Counted from the stretch's first letter, positions 34,464 through 44,094 are shown. The stretch: DNA of 64,000 bases from Aquisphaera insulae (GCF_011064615.1 NZ_JAALJH010000004.1:124001-188000), one strand, 5' to 3'. Notes: generated from the letters alone by a model not told the origin. Made by a program: numbers and translations.

Positions 34464-37400
34464 CGAGCCTGGCGATGAATCGCGGACGGAGGACGAAGAG
34501 CTGGCGGCGATGCTCGCCGCCTATGACGCGCGGCCTCGACCGCCCGATGAACAGACGGCCGCAGAGCCGCCGACCCAACTCGACCCGTCCGATTTCGCGC
34601 GATTGACCCGGGCGGTCGAATGCGTCGACCTGCTGCACCGGATCTGGCCTGAGCCGAGCCAGGGTGAACCCTCGGCTCGAACCTTCGGAAAGTTCGAGAT
34701 CATCCGCGAACTGGGCCGAGGCGGTCACGGTGTCGTCTTCCTGGCGCGCGACACGACCCTGAATCGCAAGGTGGCGCTCAAGGTGCCTCGCCCGGAACTC
34801 CTGGAGGATCCTCAACTTCGTCGGCGATTCCTCAGGGAAGCCCAGGCCGCGGGGATGCTCGACCATCCGGGGATCGTCCCGGTCCACGAACTTGGCGAGA
34901 TCGGCCCGGTCTGCTTCATCGCATCGGCCTTCTGTCGAGGGTTGACTCTTGCGGACTGGCTCGCCACGCGGGATGGCCCCCCACTGTCCGCCCGATGGGT
35001 GGCCGGCCTCGTACTCATGGTGGCGGAGGCCGTCGCCCACGCCCACTCGCGAGGCGTCGTTCATCGGGACCTCAAGCCCCGGAACATCCTGCTCGAGCCG
35101 GTCGCAACCTCGGAGTTCGAAGGCGACGGGCCGAGCTTTCGCCCCAGGGTCACGGACTTCGGACTCGCCAAGCTCCTGGAGGCCGGAGCCGAGATCACCC
35201 AGACGGGAGCCGTCCTGGGAACGCCACGATACATGGCGCCGGAGCAGGCATCGGGAGATCATGAGCGCGTCGGACCTTCGACGGACGTGTATGCCCTCGG
35301 GATGATCCTGGGCGAGTTGCTCAGTCGGGCCAGCGGAGCGAGGGAGGGGAAAGCCGGATCCGATGCGGGCGAACGCATGCTCGCCGCCCCTCCATCCCTG
35401 AGGAGGATCCTCAGGGGCGCCACCGGGCGTCGACCCGAGGACCGGTATCCCGACGCGGCCGCGCTGGCCGCGGACCTCCGCCGATTCCTGGACGGAGAGC
35501 CCATCCGGACTCCTCGACGGCTCGTAGGGCGAATATGGTTGGGCGCGGCGGGTCTGTTCGCTCTCGCCGTCGTCCTGGCTTTCCGGGTTTCGACGAGGCG
35601 GGAGGCCGCGGAGGGACCGGCCCCCACGACACTCCCCGCGAAACCGGAATCCCCGGATATCGTCGCTCGGACGAATCATTATGTGAGCGTCCTCAACGCC
35701 GTGGAGGCCTTCCTACCTATAAGGCTCGATGATTCCTCGAACATTCAGAAGGCCCGGCAGCTCGTTAAGGAGCAAGAGCCGCGGACCGGCGAGCCCGACC
35801 TTAGATCGCTGGACTGGTTCCACTCCCGTCGCCGTCTGCACGACGAGCGAGCCACGCTGGCCGGACACCGCGGGCCCGTCTACAAGGTCGCTTACTCGCC
35901 CGACGGGTCGATCCTGGCCTCCGCCGGTGAGGACGGTGTGCGGCTCTGGGACACAGCGACCGCAACGCTGCGGAGGACAATCACGGGCCACGAAAGCGAC
36001 GTAAACTGGGTGGCTTTCTCTCCGGACGGCCTGCAACTCGCAACGGCCAGCGACGATGGTTCCGTCGCGCTCTGGCGGTGTTCGGACGGTGCGAACCTGC
36101 TCGGACGGCTGCCCCATCCCGCCAAGGCGGTGGCCGTGATTTTCTCAACCGACGGGCAACGATTGATTTCCGGAGATCGCGACGGTTGGGTCGTTGTCCG
36201 AGAGTGCGTCGGCGGGGGAGAAGTCGCTCGCTGGCGTGTCTACGAGGGAGGGGTAGAGGGCATGGCCGCACTGTCGGACGGAGAGTCCGTGGCGATCGCA
36301 ACCTCGCGCTGGTTATTGCGACTCAACGTGACGACGGGAGAGGTTTTTCCGCTCCTTCACGCGGAGAAAGAAACGGCCTTCCGCAACGTCTCGCGGTCGC
36401 GGAACGGCGACATACTGGCGACATCAGGCGGAGCGGGTCGCGGGGTGCGCATCTTGCGGATTCAGACTCCGGGTGCTCCTCTCTATGCCTATTCCCACGA
36501 CGTCGAATCGACCGCATTCTCGCCCGACGGGACGCTCCTGGCGTCAGCCGGGACCCTATCCGCCATCGGCCTTCACGACGTCGGAAAGGGAAGCGTTAGG
36601 GGTTTCCTGCTCGGCCATGACGGGCGCGTCTGGGATGTCGCCTTTTCTCCCGACGGCCACACTCTGGCCTCAGCGGGTAACGATTCCACGGTGAAGGTCT
36701 GGGAGATTCCTCCGCGAACCGGGATCCTACCATTCTCCGAAGGGATGCCGCAGATCGCCGCGATGGCCTTCTCCGCCCACAGCCGATCGGTTGTCACCCT
36801 GAGCATCGACGGTTACGTCCGTACATGGGATCGTGGGACCGGGGAAATGCAGCTCGAGCTGGCTATGATCCCGCCGGGAGAATCTCCGATCGGGCAAACG
36901 CTCTCGCCCGGTGCGGTCCGGATCGCCTGGAGTCGGGCCGACGGGACCATCGTCGTCAAGGGTGTCGATGGGGCCGACCTAACCACATTCGAGGCCAACG
37001 CCGACCCGACCGTCCCCTGCCTCCAGTTTTCCAGTGACGGTTCGCGACTTGCCTTCGCTACGATGGATGGGCATGCGGCATGGCTCGCCTTGGACCAGCA
37101 CGATCCTCGCGTGTTGCGACTTGAGCCCGCCTTGACGTCCATCAGCAGACTCGCTTTTACACCGGATCGTTCGAAGCTCGCGGCCGCAGGCGGCGGGGGC
37201 ACAATCCTGCTCTGGAACCTTCCGGACGGGACCCTTCTTCGGAGAACGGCATCGGGTCATGCTGGCCCGCTCAGCGTGTTGACGTTCGCCCCTCACGTCG
37301 GCCCCGCGTTTTCGAGCGGAGTTGATGGCAAACTGGTGCTCCATGACGGAACAACGGCCGAGCCCATCAAGATTATCCGGGATCGAGATAGCTGCTTCGA

Positions 37401-37680
37401 AACTGTGGAGATCTCGGCTGACGGTCGCTGCGCCATATGGCCCTCGGCGGTCGATCATCCGCTCGAGACATTCAACATCGCGACACTGCGCACTTCCATT
37501 CACATGAAATGGTTTCATGATCGCGGAACGACGATCCCCCGCTCCCAGGCCGACGGCCACATGATATGCATAGCCCCGGATGATTCCGCCGTGGCCGGTT
37601 GCATGACGGACTTCGGGCAGAAGCGCAGCTGGGGAACCATCTGGCTCGCGCCGAGGGATTCGGAAGACGTCCGCGAGTGA
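34453..37680 (+). CDS. Membrane-anchored Ser/Thr protein kinase with WD40 repeats
   Basis: A 1075-residue kinase. The catalytic domain (80-345) is complete: glycine loop GRGGHGVVF, K110, HRDLKPRN (D206), DFG 235-237 and APEQ in the activation segment. A single TM helix is at 361-378, after which WD40-type repeats fill about 460-1075, each with the PDGSILASAGEDG-type turn and WD/WE ends. Given one TM, the propellers should lie outside the cytoplasmic membrane, sensing an envelope signal. The ATG at 34453 overlaps the upstream sigma gene by 11 bp. The kinase probably controls that sigma factor. Confidence 0.93.
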   Translation: MAIDEPGDESRTEDEELAAMLAAYDARPRPPDEQTAAEPPTQLDPSDFARLTRAVECVDLLHRIWPEPSQGEPSARTFGKFEIIRELGRGGHGVVFLARDTTLNRKVALKVPRPELLEDPQLRRRFLREAQAAGMLDHPGIVPVHELGEIGPVCFIASAFCRGLTLADWLATRDGPPLSARWVAGLVLMVAEAVAHAHSRGVVHRDLKPRNILLEPVATSEFEGDGPSFRPRVTDFGLAKLLEAGAEITQTGAVLGTPRYMAPEQASGDHERVGPSTDVYALGMILGELLSRASGAREGKAGSDAGERMLAAPPSLRRILRGATGRRPEDRYPDAAALAADLRRFLDGEPIRTPRRLVGRIWLGAAGLFALAVVLAFRVSTRREAAEGPAPTTLPAKPESPDIVARTNHYVSVLNAVEAFLPIRLDDSSNIQKARQLVKEQEPRTGEPDLRSLDWFHSRRRLHDERATLAGHRGPVYKVAYSPDGSILASAGEDGVRLWDTATATLRRTITGHESDVNWVAFSPDGLQLATASDDGSVALWRCSDGANLLGRLPHPAKAVAVIFSTDGQRLISGDRDGWVVVRECVGGGEVARWRVYEGGVEGMAALSDGESVAIATSRWLLRLNVTTGEVFPLLHAEKETAFRNVSRSRNGDILATSGGAGRGVRILRIQTPGAPLYAYSHDVESTAFSPDGTLLASAGTLSAIGLHDVGKGSVRGFLLGHDGRVWDVAFSPDGHTLASAGNDSTVKVWEIPPRTGILPFSEGMPQIAAMAFSAHSRSVVTLSIDGYVRTWDRGTGEMQLELAMIPPGESPIGQTLSPGAVRIAWSRADGTIVVKGVDGADLTTFEANADPTVPCLQFSSDGSRLAFATMDGHAAWLALDQHDPRVLRLEPALTSISRLAFTPDRSKLAAAGGGGTILLWNLPDGTLLRRTASGHAGPLSVLTFAPHVGPAFSSGVDGKLVLHDGTTAEPIKIIRDRDSCFETVEISADGRCAIWPSAVDHPLETFNIATLRTSIHMKWFHDRGTTIPRSQADGHMICIAPDDSAVAGCMTDFGQKRSWGTIWLAPRDSEDVRE

Positions 37681-37735
37681 GAGGCGGCATTCGCCTGCGC
37701 GGTCGCCGTGCGGAGCCGGCATCCACAAAACGAGA

Positions 37736-37765
37736 ACGGGGCGAGACGCGAACGCCTCGCCCCGT
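37736..37765. terminator. Bidirectional terminator
   Basis: ACGGGGCGAG (37736-37745) pairs perfectly with CTCGCCCCGT (37756-37765). It lies between the convergent kinase gene (stop 37680) and oxidoreductase gene (stop 37793). On the minus strand TTTT follows 5 nt later. Confidence 0.65.
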
Positions 37766-37792
37766 CGATTGGGCTGGGATCAGGGGCTGCGA

Positions 37793-39355
37793 TTAGCTCG
37801 TCTTGGCCGCGATCGCCGGCGCGCCTTCGGGCGTCTTGTCGGACTTGAAGTCGAACCAGGCGGGGTCGAACTCGATCCGGCGGTTCTGCTTCATGGCGAG
37901 GTTGGTGGTCAGGGCGATGACGGCGTCGGCCAGGGCCACCTCGCCGCGGCAGCGGGGCTGGTGGTCCTTGTCGTCGTGGTAGTTCGACGCGTTGCCGTTG
38001 CGGACGCAGTAGGCGAAGTGCTCGAGCTCCTCGCGATAGCCGCGGGAGGGGTCGGCCGTGGCCAGGCCGCCGATCGCGGTGGCCGCGCTCGGGCCGGCCA
38101 GGCTCGGGCTGGTCTCGAGCGCGGGCTTCTTGCCGACGGTCTCCATCGTGATGCTCGTCTGCCGCGAGAGCGTGGCGTTGCCCGCCTCCTTGTAGAGCAG
38201 GATCTCCTTCTCCTGCGAGACGATCATCGTCCCGCGAGAGCCCATCACCATCTCGCCATAGCCGTCGAACGAGTTGGTGTTGATCGACGAATACGTGACG
38301 ACCACGCGGTCCTTGTCGTCCTGGCCGTAGGGGAACTCATACGTCGTGAAGACGTGGTCGTCCACCTCGCGTCCGTCCTTGTAGAAGATCGTCCCGCCCA
38401 CGCCCGTGACCGCGAGCGGGTGCTTCTTGCCCAGGAAGATCGAGCAGGCGTCGAGCTGGTGACTGCCGAGCTCCGCCATCAGCCCCGCACCCGTCCGGTT
38501 GTAGAGCCGCCACCGGATCAGCTCCTCGAGGCTCTTGTAACCGAACTTGGCGTAGTCGACATTCTTGTCGGAGTCGGGGATGGCCTTCTTCCAGCTATCT
38601 CGATACACGATGTTTCCCTTGTCGTCCTTCACCCATTCGGGGAGGCCGGTCTTGGGGTCGTAGATCGTGTTGTTGTCCTTGTCCTTGGCCACCATCGGCT
38701 GCGCGTTGTTGCGGTGCCAGAGGGCGCGGATGTGGCGGACGTCGCCGAGGACCCCGTTCTGGAGCAGGAAGTTGGCGTTGTCGTAGAGCGCCGAGTAGTG
38801 CCGCTGGTGGCCGACGGCCAGGAGCCTGTTGGTCTGGCGAGCGACGCGGCACATCTCCTTGCACTCGGCCACGGAGTGGGCCATCAGCTTCTCGGTGAAG
38901 ACGTGCTTGCCGGCCTTCATCGCCTCGATGGCCACCGGGGCGTGGAGCCAGAGGGGCAGGGCGATGACGACGACCTCGACGTCCGGATCTTCGAGCATCT
39001 CCTTCTTGGAGGGATACTGCTTCAGCTTCTTGACGTCCTCCGGCGAGTACTGCTTGTGGTCGGTGAACTCCTTCTTCGCCCGCTCCTGCTGGGACGGGCG
39101 GATGTCGCAGAAGCCGATGAAGTTCAGGTAGTCGCGGTTGTGGAACCGGATCATGGCCTGGCAACCCTCGTCGCCGGTGCCGATGATGGCCGCCTTGACG
39201 GGGGGCTTGTCGCCCAGCCCCTTGTAGCCGAAATAGAAGCCGCCCATCGTGGTGGCGGCGCCGGCGGCGGCCAGGAAGTCGCGGCGGGTCATGCCGAGGG
39301 CCCGATCCGCGTTCTCTCGTCCGAGGATCCGCTGCTCCGGGGTCAGGTTCGTCAT
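37793..39355 (-). CDS. Gfo/Idh/MocA family oxidoreductase with Tat signal
   Basis: A 520-residue NAD(P)-dependent oxidoreductase. It begins with a twin-arginine leader (TRRDFLAAAGAAT, about 23-36), then a Rossmann domain (KAAIIGTGDEGCQAMI), EKL in HVFTEKLMAHS (the usual EKP is altered), and a catalytic domain with GAGLMAELGSHQLDACS. It is longer than average owing to inserts in the C-terminal half. Start chosen at 39355, with GGAG 8 bp upstream inside the alternative 39367 start. A DoxX family gene lies 38 bp upstream on the same strand. Exported members are abundant in planctomycetes; the substrate is probably a sugar. Confidence 0.92.
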   Translation of the reverse strand: MTNLTPEQRILGRENADRALGMTRRDFLAAAGAATTMGGFYFGYKGLGDKPPVKAAIIGTGDEGCQAMIRFHNRDYLNFIGFCDIRPSQQERAKKEFTDHKQYSPEDVKKLKQYPSKKEMLEDPDVEVVVIALPLWLHAPVAIEAMKAGKHVFTEKLMAHSVAECKEMCRVARQTNRLLAVGHQRHYSALYDNANFLLQNGVLGDVRHIRALWHRNNAQPMVAKDKDNNTIYDPKTGLPEWVKDDKGNIVYRDSWKKAIPDSDKNVDYAKFGYKSLEELIRWRLYNRTGAGLMAELGSHQLDACSIFLGKKHPLAVTGVGGTIFYKDGREVDDHVFTTYEFPYGQDDKDRVVVTYSSINTNSFDGYGEMVMGSRGTMIVSQEKEILLYKEAGNATLSRQTSITMETVGKKPALETSPSLAGPSAATAIGGLATADPSRGYREELEHFAYCVRNGNASNYHDDKDHQPRCRGEVALADAVIALTTNLAMKQNRRIEFDPAWFDFKSDKTPEGAPAIAAKTS

Positions 39356-39392
39356 CGCTCGCTCCATGGGGGATCTTGGATCGGGGATCGGG

Positions 39393-40439
39393 TCAGGACC
39401 GGGCCACGGCGGCCGACTTGAAATGGCGGACGTCGCCGTCGCCGTCGTCCTCGTTCACCAGGCCATATTTCTCGACGAGGCGGCGCTCATAACGGGCCCA
39501 GCGGCGGCGGCGAAGGCCGCCGAAGACCAGGGCGTCGAGGCCGAACCAGTGGCCGCTGGCGGTGGTGGCGACCACCAGGCAGGCGATCAGCTCGACCAGG
39601 TTCTTGTTGACGATCCAGTAGTGACCTTCGGCTTTGGGATTGGGGGGAGAGTTCGCCAGAGGCGGCATGCTCAGGTAGATCATCGCCAGGAAGGCCGCGG
39701 CGCAGACCGCCGCGAACGGCGTCAGAAAGCCGAGGATCAGGCAGACCCCCATGGCGCAAAGGCCGTAGGTCGTCAGCTTGTTGGCGACGTCGAGGAACGT
39801 CCAGGCTGGCACGAAGTCGCCGGCCGCCTTCACCTGCTCGGGCGTGGCGAGGGCGGTCACGGCGGCCGCCAGGGTCTCACCCTGCGCGACGATCGGGGCG
39901 GTCAGCGTCCGGCGGTCCGTCTCCAGGCTCCGGCGCGAGTCCCAGGCCCGCTCCAGGTCGTACGAGAGCGATTCCGGGTTCCGCTCGACCTCCTCCGTCC
40001 GCTTCAGCTCGTGGAGGTATTTTTCGCGGGCCTCGCGGTTGTCGTAGCCGTTGAACCAGACGTCGATCCATTCGTGGCTCTTGTCGAGCAGTTGCTTCGC
40101 CTTCGCCTGATCGTCGGCGTCCAGGTTGTAGTGCTTCACCAGGGCCGAGACGCGATCGGCCCAGGCCTCTTTCAGAGCCGTCGGATCGAGGAGGGCGAGG
40201 CCGTCCGCATCGGGCAGCATCTTGCGGAACTCGGGAGCGAGCGGCCCGGCCGCGTTCCGCAGGTAGATCTCCGCGGAGAACGGCTTCTTGGCCAGGCGGA
40301 CGGACTCCGCCTTGTCCAGCCCCTCCACCAGGAAGTGCCAGCCGATCGCGACGCGCAGGAGGACGAGGAAGAAGGCGGCGAGGAAGCCCGGATAATGGCG
40401 ATTGGAGAGGAGCCAGGGGGGGATGGTATAGGTGGGCAT
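39393..40439 (-). CDS. DoxX family membrane protein
   Basis: A 348-residue membrane protein. The first helix (LAAFFLVLLRVAIGWHFLVEGLDK, about 20-43) is the DoxX opening; three more helices lie at about 234-308 (GLCAMGVCLILGFLTPFAAV, then FLAMIYLSMPPL, then LVELIACLVVATTASGHW). Between them is a long soluble insert (about 45-225), much larger than in minimal DoxX proteins (about 130 residues). DoxX proteins take part in quinol oxidation or thiol/redox stress; no catalytic motif is known. Operon with the oxidoreductase gene just downstream. Confidence 0.88.
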   Translation of the reverse strand: MPTYTIPPWLLSNRHYPGFLAAFFLVLLRVAIGWHFLVEGLDKAESVRLAKKPFSAEIYLRNAAGPLAPEFRKMLPDADGLALLDPTALKEAWADRVSALVKHYNLDADDQAKAKQLLDKSHEWIDVWFNGYDNREAREKYLHELKRTEEVERNPESLSYDLERAWDSRRSLETDRRTLTAPIVAQGETLAAAVTALATPEQVKAAGDFVPAWTFLDVANKLTTYGLCAMGVCLILGFLTPFAAVCAAAFLAMIYLSMPPLANSPPNPKAEGHYWIVNKNLVELIACLVVATTASGHWFGLDALVFGGLRRRRWARYERRLVEKYGLVNEDDGDGDVRHFKSAAVARS

Positions 40440-40519
40440 GAAGTCGGTCCTGAGGTTGCGTTGCAGGGCATGGCGGGGGGCGGGTCAGCGGCCGGGACGC
40501 AACCCTTCCGCCCTGGCCT

Positions 40520-41623
40520 TCATGAAGTCGTCATCAAGTCTACCGCAGCGGGGTCGATGAGGAAATCCTCCGGCCTCAGGCCGGCCGTCAGGATCCGGGG
40601 TCGATCTTCGCGGGCCTCCTCCAGGACGAAGATCGCGGCCACGTCCGGCCGGGTCGCGACGTATTCCCGCGCCCCGTCCGGGCCGAGCAAGTAGAAAGCC
40701 GTGGAGAGGGCGTCGGCCTCGGCCGCGGTCGGGGCCAGCACGGTGACGCTGGCCGGCCCCATCGCCGGCCGGCCGGTCCGCGGGTCGAGGATGTGCCCGA
40801 ACACCTGGCCGTCGGCGACGAAGCTCTGGAAGGCCCCGCCGGACGTCCCGAGCCCGCGATTGCGGAGGCGGATGACGCCGAGCGGACGCTCCGGGTCTCG
40901 CGGATTGCGGAGCGCGACCTCCCAGCGGGCCCCGAACCGCCCCGGGGGCGAGCCGAGCGCGAAGAGGCTGGACTGGCCGCCGTGGACCATCGCGGAGGTG
41001 GGAAGCCAGTGGTCGCGGATCAGGGCCACGGCGCGGTCGATCGCGTAACCCTTGCCGATGCTCCCGAGGTTGATGCAGATCCCCGGGCGATCGAAGGCGA
41101 CCGTGGACGCGGCCGGATCGAGCCTCAGGTGATGCCAGCCGGTCCGCGCCCGGGCGTGTTCCAGCGACACCGGATCGGGGACTCGCTTCGGCCCCCGGGT
41201 GAATCCCCAGGCCTCGGAGAGGGCACCGGCGGTCACGTCGTACGCTCCGCCGGTCAACCGGCCCAGGTTCACGGCCTGCTCGAGCAGCCGGAACAGCGCG
41301 GGCTCGACCGGGACGGGGCCGAGGTGGGCCGTCGCGTTCAGCCGGCTGACCTCGGAATCCTCGCGATAGACCGTCAATTGGGCCTCGAGCTCGTCCACGA
41401 GGTCGAGGGCCCTGGTCGCCAGGTCGACGGCGCCGGGGAGCCTCGCCCCCAGGCGGACCTCGAAGTACGACCCCATGGCCGGGCGATGCACGCGGACGAG
41501 GTCCGCCGCGCCGGGGGATTCCTCGGCCTGTTCCTCGTTGCGGGGCGCGGACGGGCCCGGTTCGGCCGGCGATCGCAGGCGGAAGAGGTTGCGACGGTTC
41601 ACGCCGGGGCGGGGGCCGTTCAC
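40520..41623 (-). CDS. apbE: FAD:protein FMN transferase (ApbE family)
   Basis: A 367-residue ApbE. It covalently attaches FMN to Thr residues of flavoprotein subunits such as NqrB/NqrC or RnfG. Motifs: MGSYFEVRLGA (about 52-62), the INLGSIGKGYAIDRA core (metal and FAD site), GGQSSLFALGS, and HILDPRTGRPAMGP with the family's H-x-x-D-P-x-T-G. Start is GTG at 41623 with GAGG upstream. No Nqr/Rnf genes are present in the window. A Tat-like NRRNLFRLRS is near the N-terminus but lacks a clear hydrophobic segment. Confidence 0.93.
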   Translation of the reverse strand: MNGPRPGVNRRNLFRLRSPAEPGPSAPRNEEQAEESPGAADLVRVHRPAMGSYFEVRLGARLPGAVDLATRALDLVDELEAQLTVYREDSEVSRLNATAHLGPVPVEPALFRLLEQAVNLGRLTGGAYDVTAGALSEAWGFTRGPKRVPDPVSLEHARARTGWHHLRLDPAASTVAFDRPGICINLGSIGKGYAIDRAVALIRDHWLPTSAMVHGGQSSLFALGSPPGRFGARWEVALRNPRDPERPLGVIRLRNRGLGTSGGAFQSFVADGQVFGHILDPRTGRPAMGPASVTVLAPTAAEADALSTAFYLLGPDGAREYVATRPDVAAIFVLEEAREDRPRILTAGLRPEDFLIDPAAVDLMTTS

Positions 41624-41764
41624 GATGACCTCGAGGATGGTGGCGAGGCAGGGGGGACGTCACGAGTCCGGCGGGGAGGCCAGTGCAGTATATCTCACTC
41701 CCGGCGCCGTGAACTAGGCTTCCCTGGGGAGGCCCCGTCCCGGACTCACGAAAGGAGCGCCCGC

Positions 41765-43369
41765 GTGGTTCGCGCCCGCCGTTTCCTGCCCGGCCCGTCC
41801 GAGGTCGTCTTCGGGCTGGTCCTGCTCGTCATCCTGGTCCGCGGCCGGATCGCCCTGTTCAACGATCCGGGGACCCTGTGGCATTACCGGCTGGGCATGG
41901 ACATCCTCGCGGCAGGCGCCTTGCCGCGGTGCGACACGCTCACGTTCACGCGCCAGGGCGCCCCATGGGTGGACCAGTCGTGGGCCTTCGACGTGGGCCT
42001 CGCCCTGGTCGTCGCCCGCTGGGGCTGGCCGGCCGCCGTCGCCCTCTCGGCGCTGCTCCTGGCGGGGATCTACGCGGCGCTCGCGAAGTTCCTGATTCGC
42101 GACGGCAGCTCGCCCGTGATCGCCGTCTACGTGGCGCTCGGTGCGATGACCATCGGCTGCATCCACTTCCTGATTCGTCCTCACCTGTTCACCTTCGCGT
42201 TCGTGCTGGCCACGGTCCGGATCTGCCAGGTACAGCATGAGAGGGGGGGATGGATCGTCGCCTGGGTGCCCCTGCTGACGGCACTGCTGGCGAACATCCA
42301 CGGCGGCTTCCTGGCGCTGCCGGGGATCGTCGGGACGGCGACCCTGGCCCACGCGGTGGCCGGGCCCTGGGACCGGGAACGCGGGATGAACGTGGCGAAG
42401 TTCGCCCTCGTATTTGCGGCGTGTCTCGCGGCGGCGCTGCTCAATCCCTATGGGATGAACCTGTATCGCCACGTGGCCAGGTTGCTGGTGACCAGCGAGG
42501 TCACGTCGCTCATCCAGGAGTACATGCCGGTCCCCTTCGGCCAGCCGAACGTGCAGGCGATGGAGCTGGCGGTGATCTCGCTGATTGCGTTGCCGATGCT
42601 CGTCTCCCGCCGGGTGGACCGCTATCAGCTCGTTCACGTCCTGGTCTGGCTGCACCTAGCGTTAACCTCGGTCCGGAACGTCCCCCTGTTCGCAATCGTC
42701 GCCGCCTTTCCGCTCGCCACCATGCTCGACGCGCTGCCGGTCAAGTTCGCCGACTACTGGCGGCCGGCGCCGTCGAGGATCTCGTGGATCCCCGCGCTCG
42801 TCCTCCTGGTCCTCGTCCTGGTCGCCGCCGGCGTCCCGCTGGGGACGTTCGACAACGGCATCTGGCCCGTCGCCGCGCTCCCGAAGCTCGACGCCCAGCC
42901 CCTGAATGCCAGGCTCTTCCACGAGCTCGAATGGGGGGGACTCATCGAGTCCGAGACGACTCCTCGGCGGCTGACGTACATCGACGACCGCTTCGAGCTG
43001 TACGGCAAGCCCGCCATCGTGGAGTACTCCGATGCGCTCTACGGCGGACCGGCGTGGGACACCATCCGCGATCGCGAGCGAATCACCGCGGTCTGGATCA
43101 AGCCCGATCGCGGACTCGCGGAACGACTACGTGGCGATCCGGCCTGGAGGGAAGTGTACCGGGACGACAGGTCCGTCCTGTTCGCGATCCATCCCGATCG
43201 GCGGGATGTGGCAATCCGGAGGGGCGCTGAACGTCCACCCCGCACCAGGACCGAACCGGGGGATCCCGGGAAGTCACGTTCCGCCCTGGTCGGAGAAGAA
43301 GTATACAATGATGACGTGGGCGATCGCGTTCGTTTCACGGCCGGCACCTCCGGGGAACACGTCCGATGA
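41765..43369 (+). CDS. Polytopic membrane protein, possible GT-C glycosyltransferase
   Basis: A 534-residue protein with about ten hydrophobic segments. The first loop (PGTLWHYRLGMDILAAGALP, then APWVDQSWAFD) contains acidic and aromatic residues in the place where GT-C enzymes keep their catalytic Asp, and HPD-like ends are seen near the C-terminus. Family members are common in planctomycetes without a name. GTG start at 41765 with AAAGGAG 8 bp upstream; longer upstream frames are non-coding. The stop (TGA, 43367-43369) overlaps the ATG of the downstream Uma2 gene. A lipid-linked sugar transfer role is inferred from shape only. Confidence 0.75.
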   Translation: MVRARRFLPGPSEVVFGLVLLVILVRGRIALFNDPGTLWHYRLGMDILAAGALPRCDTLTFTRQGAPWVDQSWAFDVGLALVVARWGWPAAVALSALLLAGIYAALAKFLIRDGSSPVIAVYVALGAMTIGCIHFLIRPHLFTFAFVLATVRICQVQHERGGWIVAWVPLLTALLANIHGGFLALPGIVGTATLAHAVAGPWDRERGMNVAKFALVFAACLAAALLNPYGMNLYRHVARLLVTSEVTSLIQEYMPVPFGQPNVQAMELAVISLIALPMLVSRRVDRYQLVHVLVWLHLALTSVRNVPLFAIVAAFPLATMLDALPVKFADYWRPAPSRISWIPALVLLVLVLVAAGVPLGTFDNGIWPVAALPKLDAQPLNARLFHELEWGGLIESETTPRRLTYIDDRFELYGKPAIVEYSDALYGGPAWDTIRDRERITAVWIKPDRGLAERLRGDPAWREVYRDDRSVLFAIHPDRRDVAIRRGAERPPRTRTEPGDPGKSRSALVGEEVYNDDVGDRVRFTAGTSGEHVR

Positions 43370-44094
43370 GTCCTTCGATTCCTCCGCTCTCGCCGACCTG
43401 GATCAAGTACCCGGATTCGGACGGTAAGCCCATGGCGGACAATACGATCCAGTACGAGTGGATCGTCACCATCAAGGGAAATCTCGACGAGCTCGACCTG
43501 GATGGGCAGGACGTCTTCGTCGCCGGGGACCTGTTCTGGTATCCCGTGGAAGGGGACCCCAACACGCGTGCAGCCCCGGATGTCATGGTCGCCATCGGCC
43601 GGCCGAAAGGGCACCGGTATTCCTACCTTCAATGGGACGAAGGTGGGATCCCGCCCCAGGTGGTCTTCGAGATCCTCTCACCGGGAAATCGCGCAGGCGA
43701 GATGACGCGCAAGCGGCGATTCTACGAACGGTTCGGCGTTGAGGAGTACTACGTCTACGACCCCGCGCGGGACAGGCTCGAGGTATGGATTCGAGAGGGC
43801 GATCGACTCGCGGAGCAGTCCGCGGAAACGGGGTGGGTGAGCCCGCGTCTGGGCATCCGATTCGACACGCAGGCTTCCCCACTGATCATCCGCAGGCCGA
43901 ACGGCACTCCGTTCGAGTCATTCCATGAATCGCAGGCGGGAAAGGAAGAAGCGATTCGCGAACGCGACGCCATCGCCGAGCAACGCGACGCCATCGCCGA
44001 GCAACGCGACGCCGCGATCGAACTGGCCAGGGACGAGGCCGAGAAACGGCGACGCCTCGAGGCAAGATTGAGGGAACTGGGGATCGAGCCGTAA
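43366..44094 (+). CDS. Uma2 family (DUF820) protein
   Basis: A 242-residue Uma2 family protein. D72 (APDVMV), E102 (FEILSPG) and K116 are at the same positions as in the 1129-1824 paralogue, and the N-terminal PDSDG-PMA-NT block is shared. The last 55 residues form a charged coiled coil with repeated AIAEQRD heptads from a 21-bp tandem repeat. The ATG overlaps the stop of the polytopic membrane protein gene (ATGA), so expression is coupled. The family may be a nuclease of unknown target. Confidence 0.88.
   Translation: MSPSIPPLSPTWIKYPDSDGKPMADNTIQYEWIVTIKGNLDELDLDGQDVFVAGDLFWYPVEGDPNTRAAPDVMVAIGRPKGHRYSYLQWDEGGIPPQVVFEILSPGNRAGEMTRKRRFYERFGVEEYYVYDPARDRLEVWIREGDRLAEQSAETGWVSPRLGIRFDTQASPLIIRRPNGTPFESFHESQAGKEEAIRERDAIAEQRDAIAEQRDAAIELARDEAEKRRRLEARLRELGIEP
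43963..44013 (+). repeat. 21-bp tandem repeat in the second Uma2 gene
   Basis: Two identical 21-bp units start at 43963 and 43984 (CGCGACGCCATCGCCGAGCAA less one base per end is shown in the flanks), plus a partial third. Encodes AIAEQRD heptads of the coiled-coil tail. Confidence 0.8.

Noticed and set aside
40793-41764. Upstream extension of the polytopic membrane protein frame
   Set aside because: It runs antisense through apbE; GTG at 41765 with AAAGGAG marks the true start.
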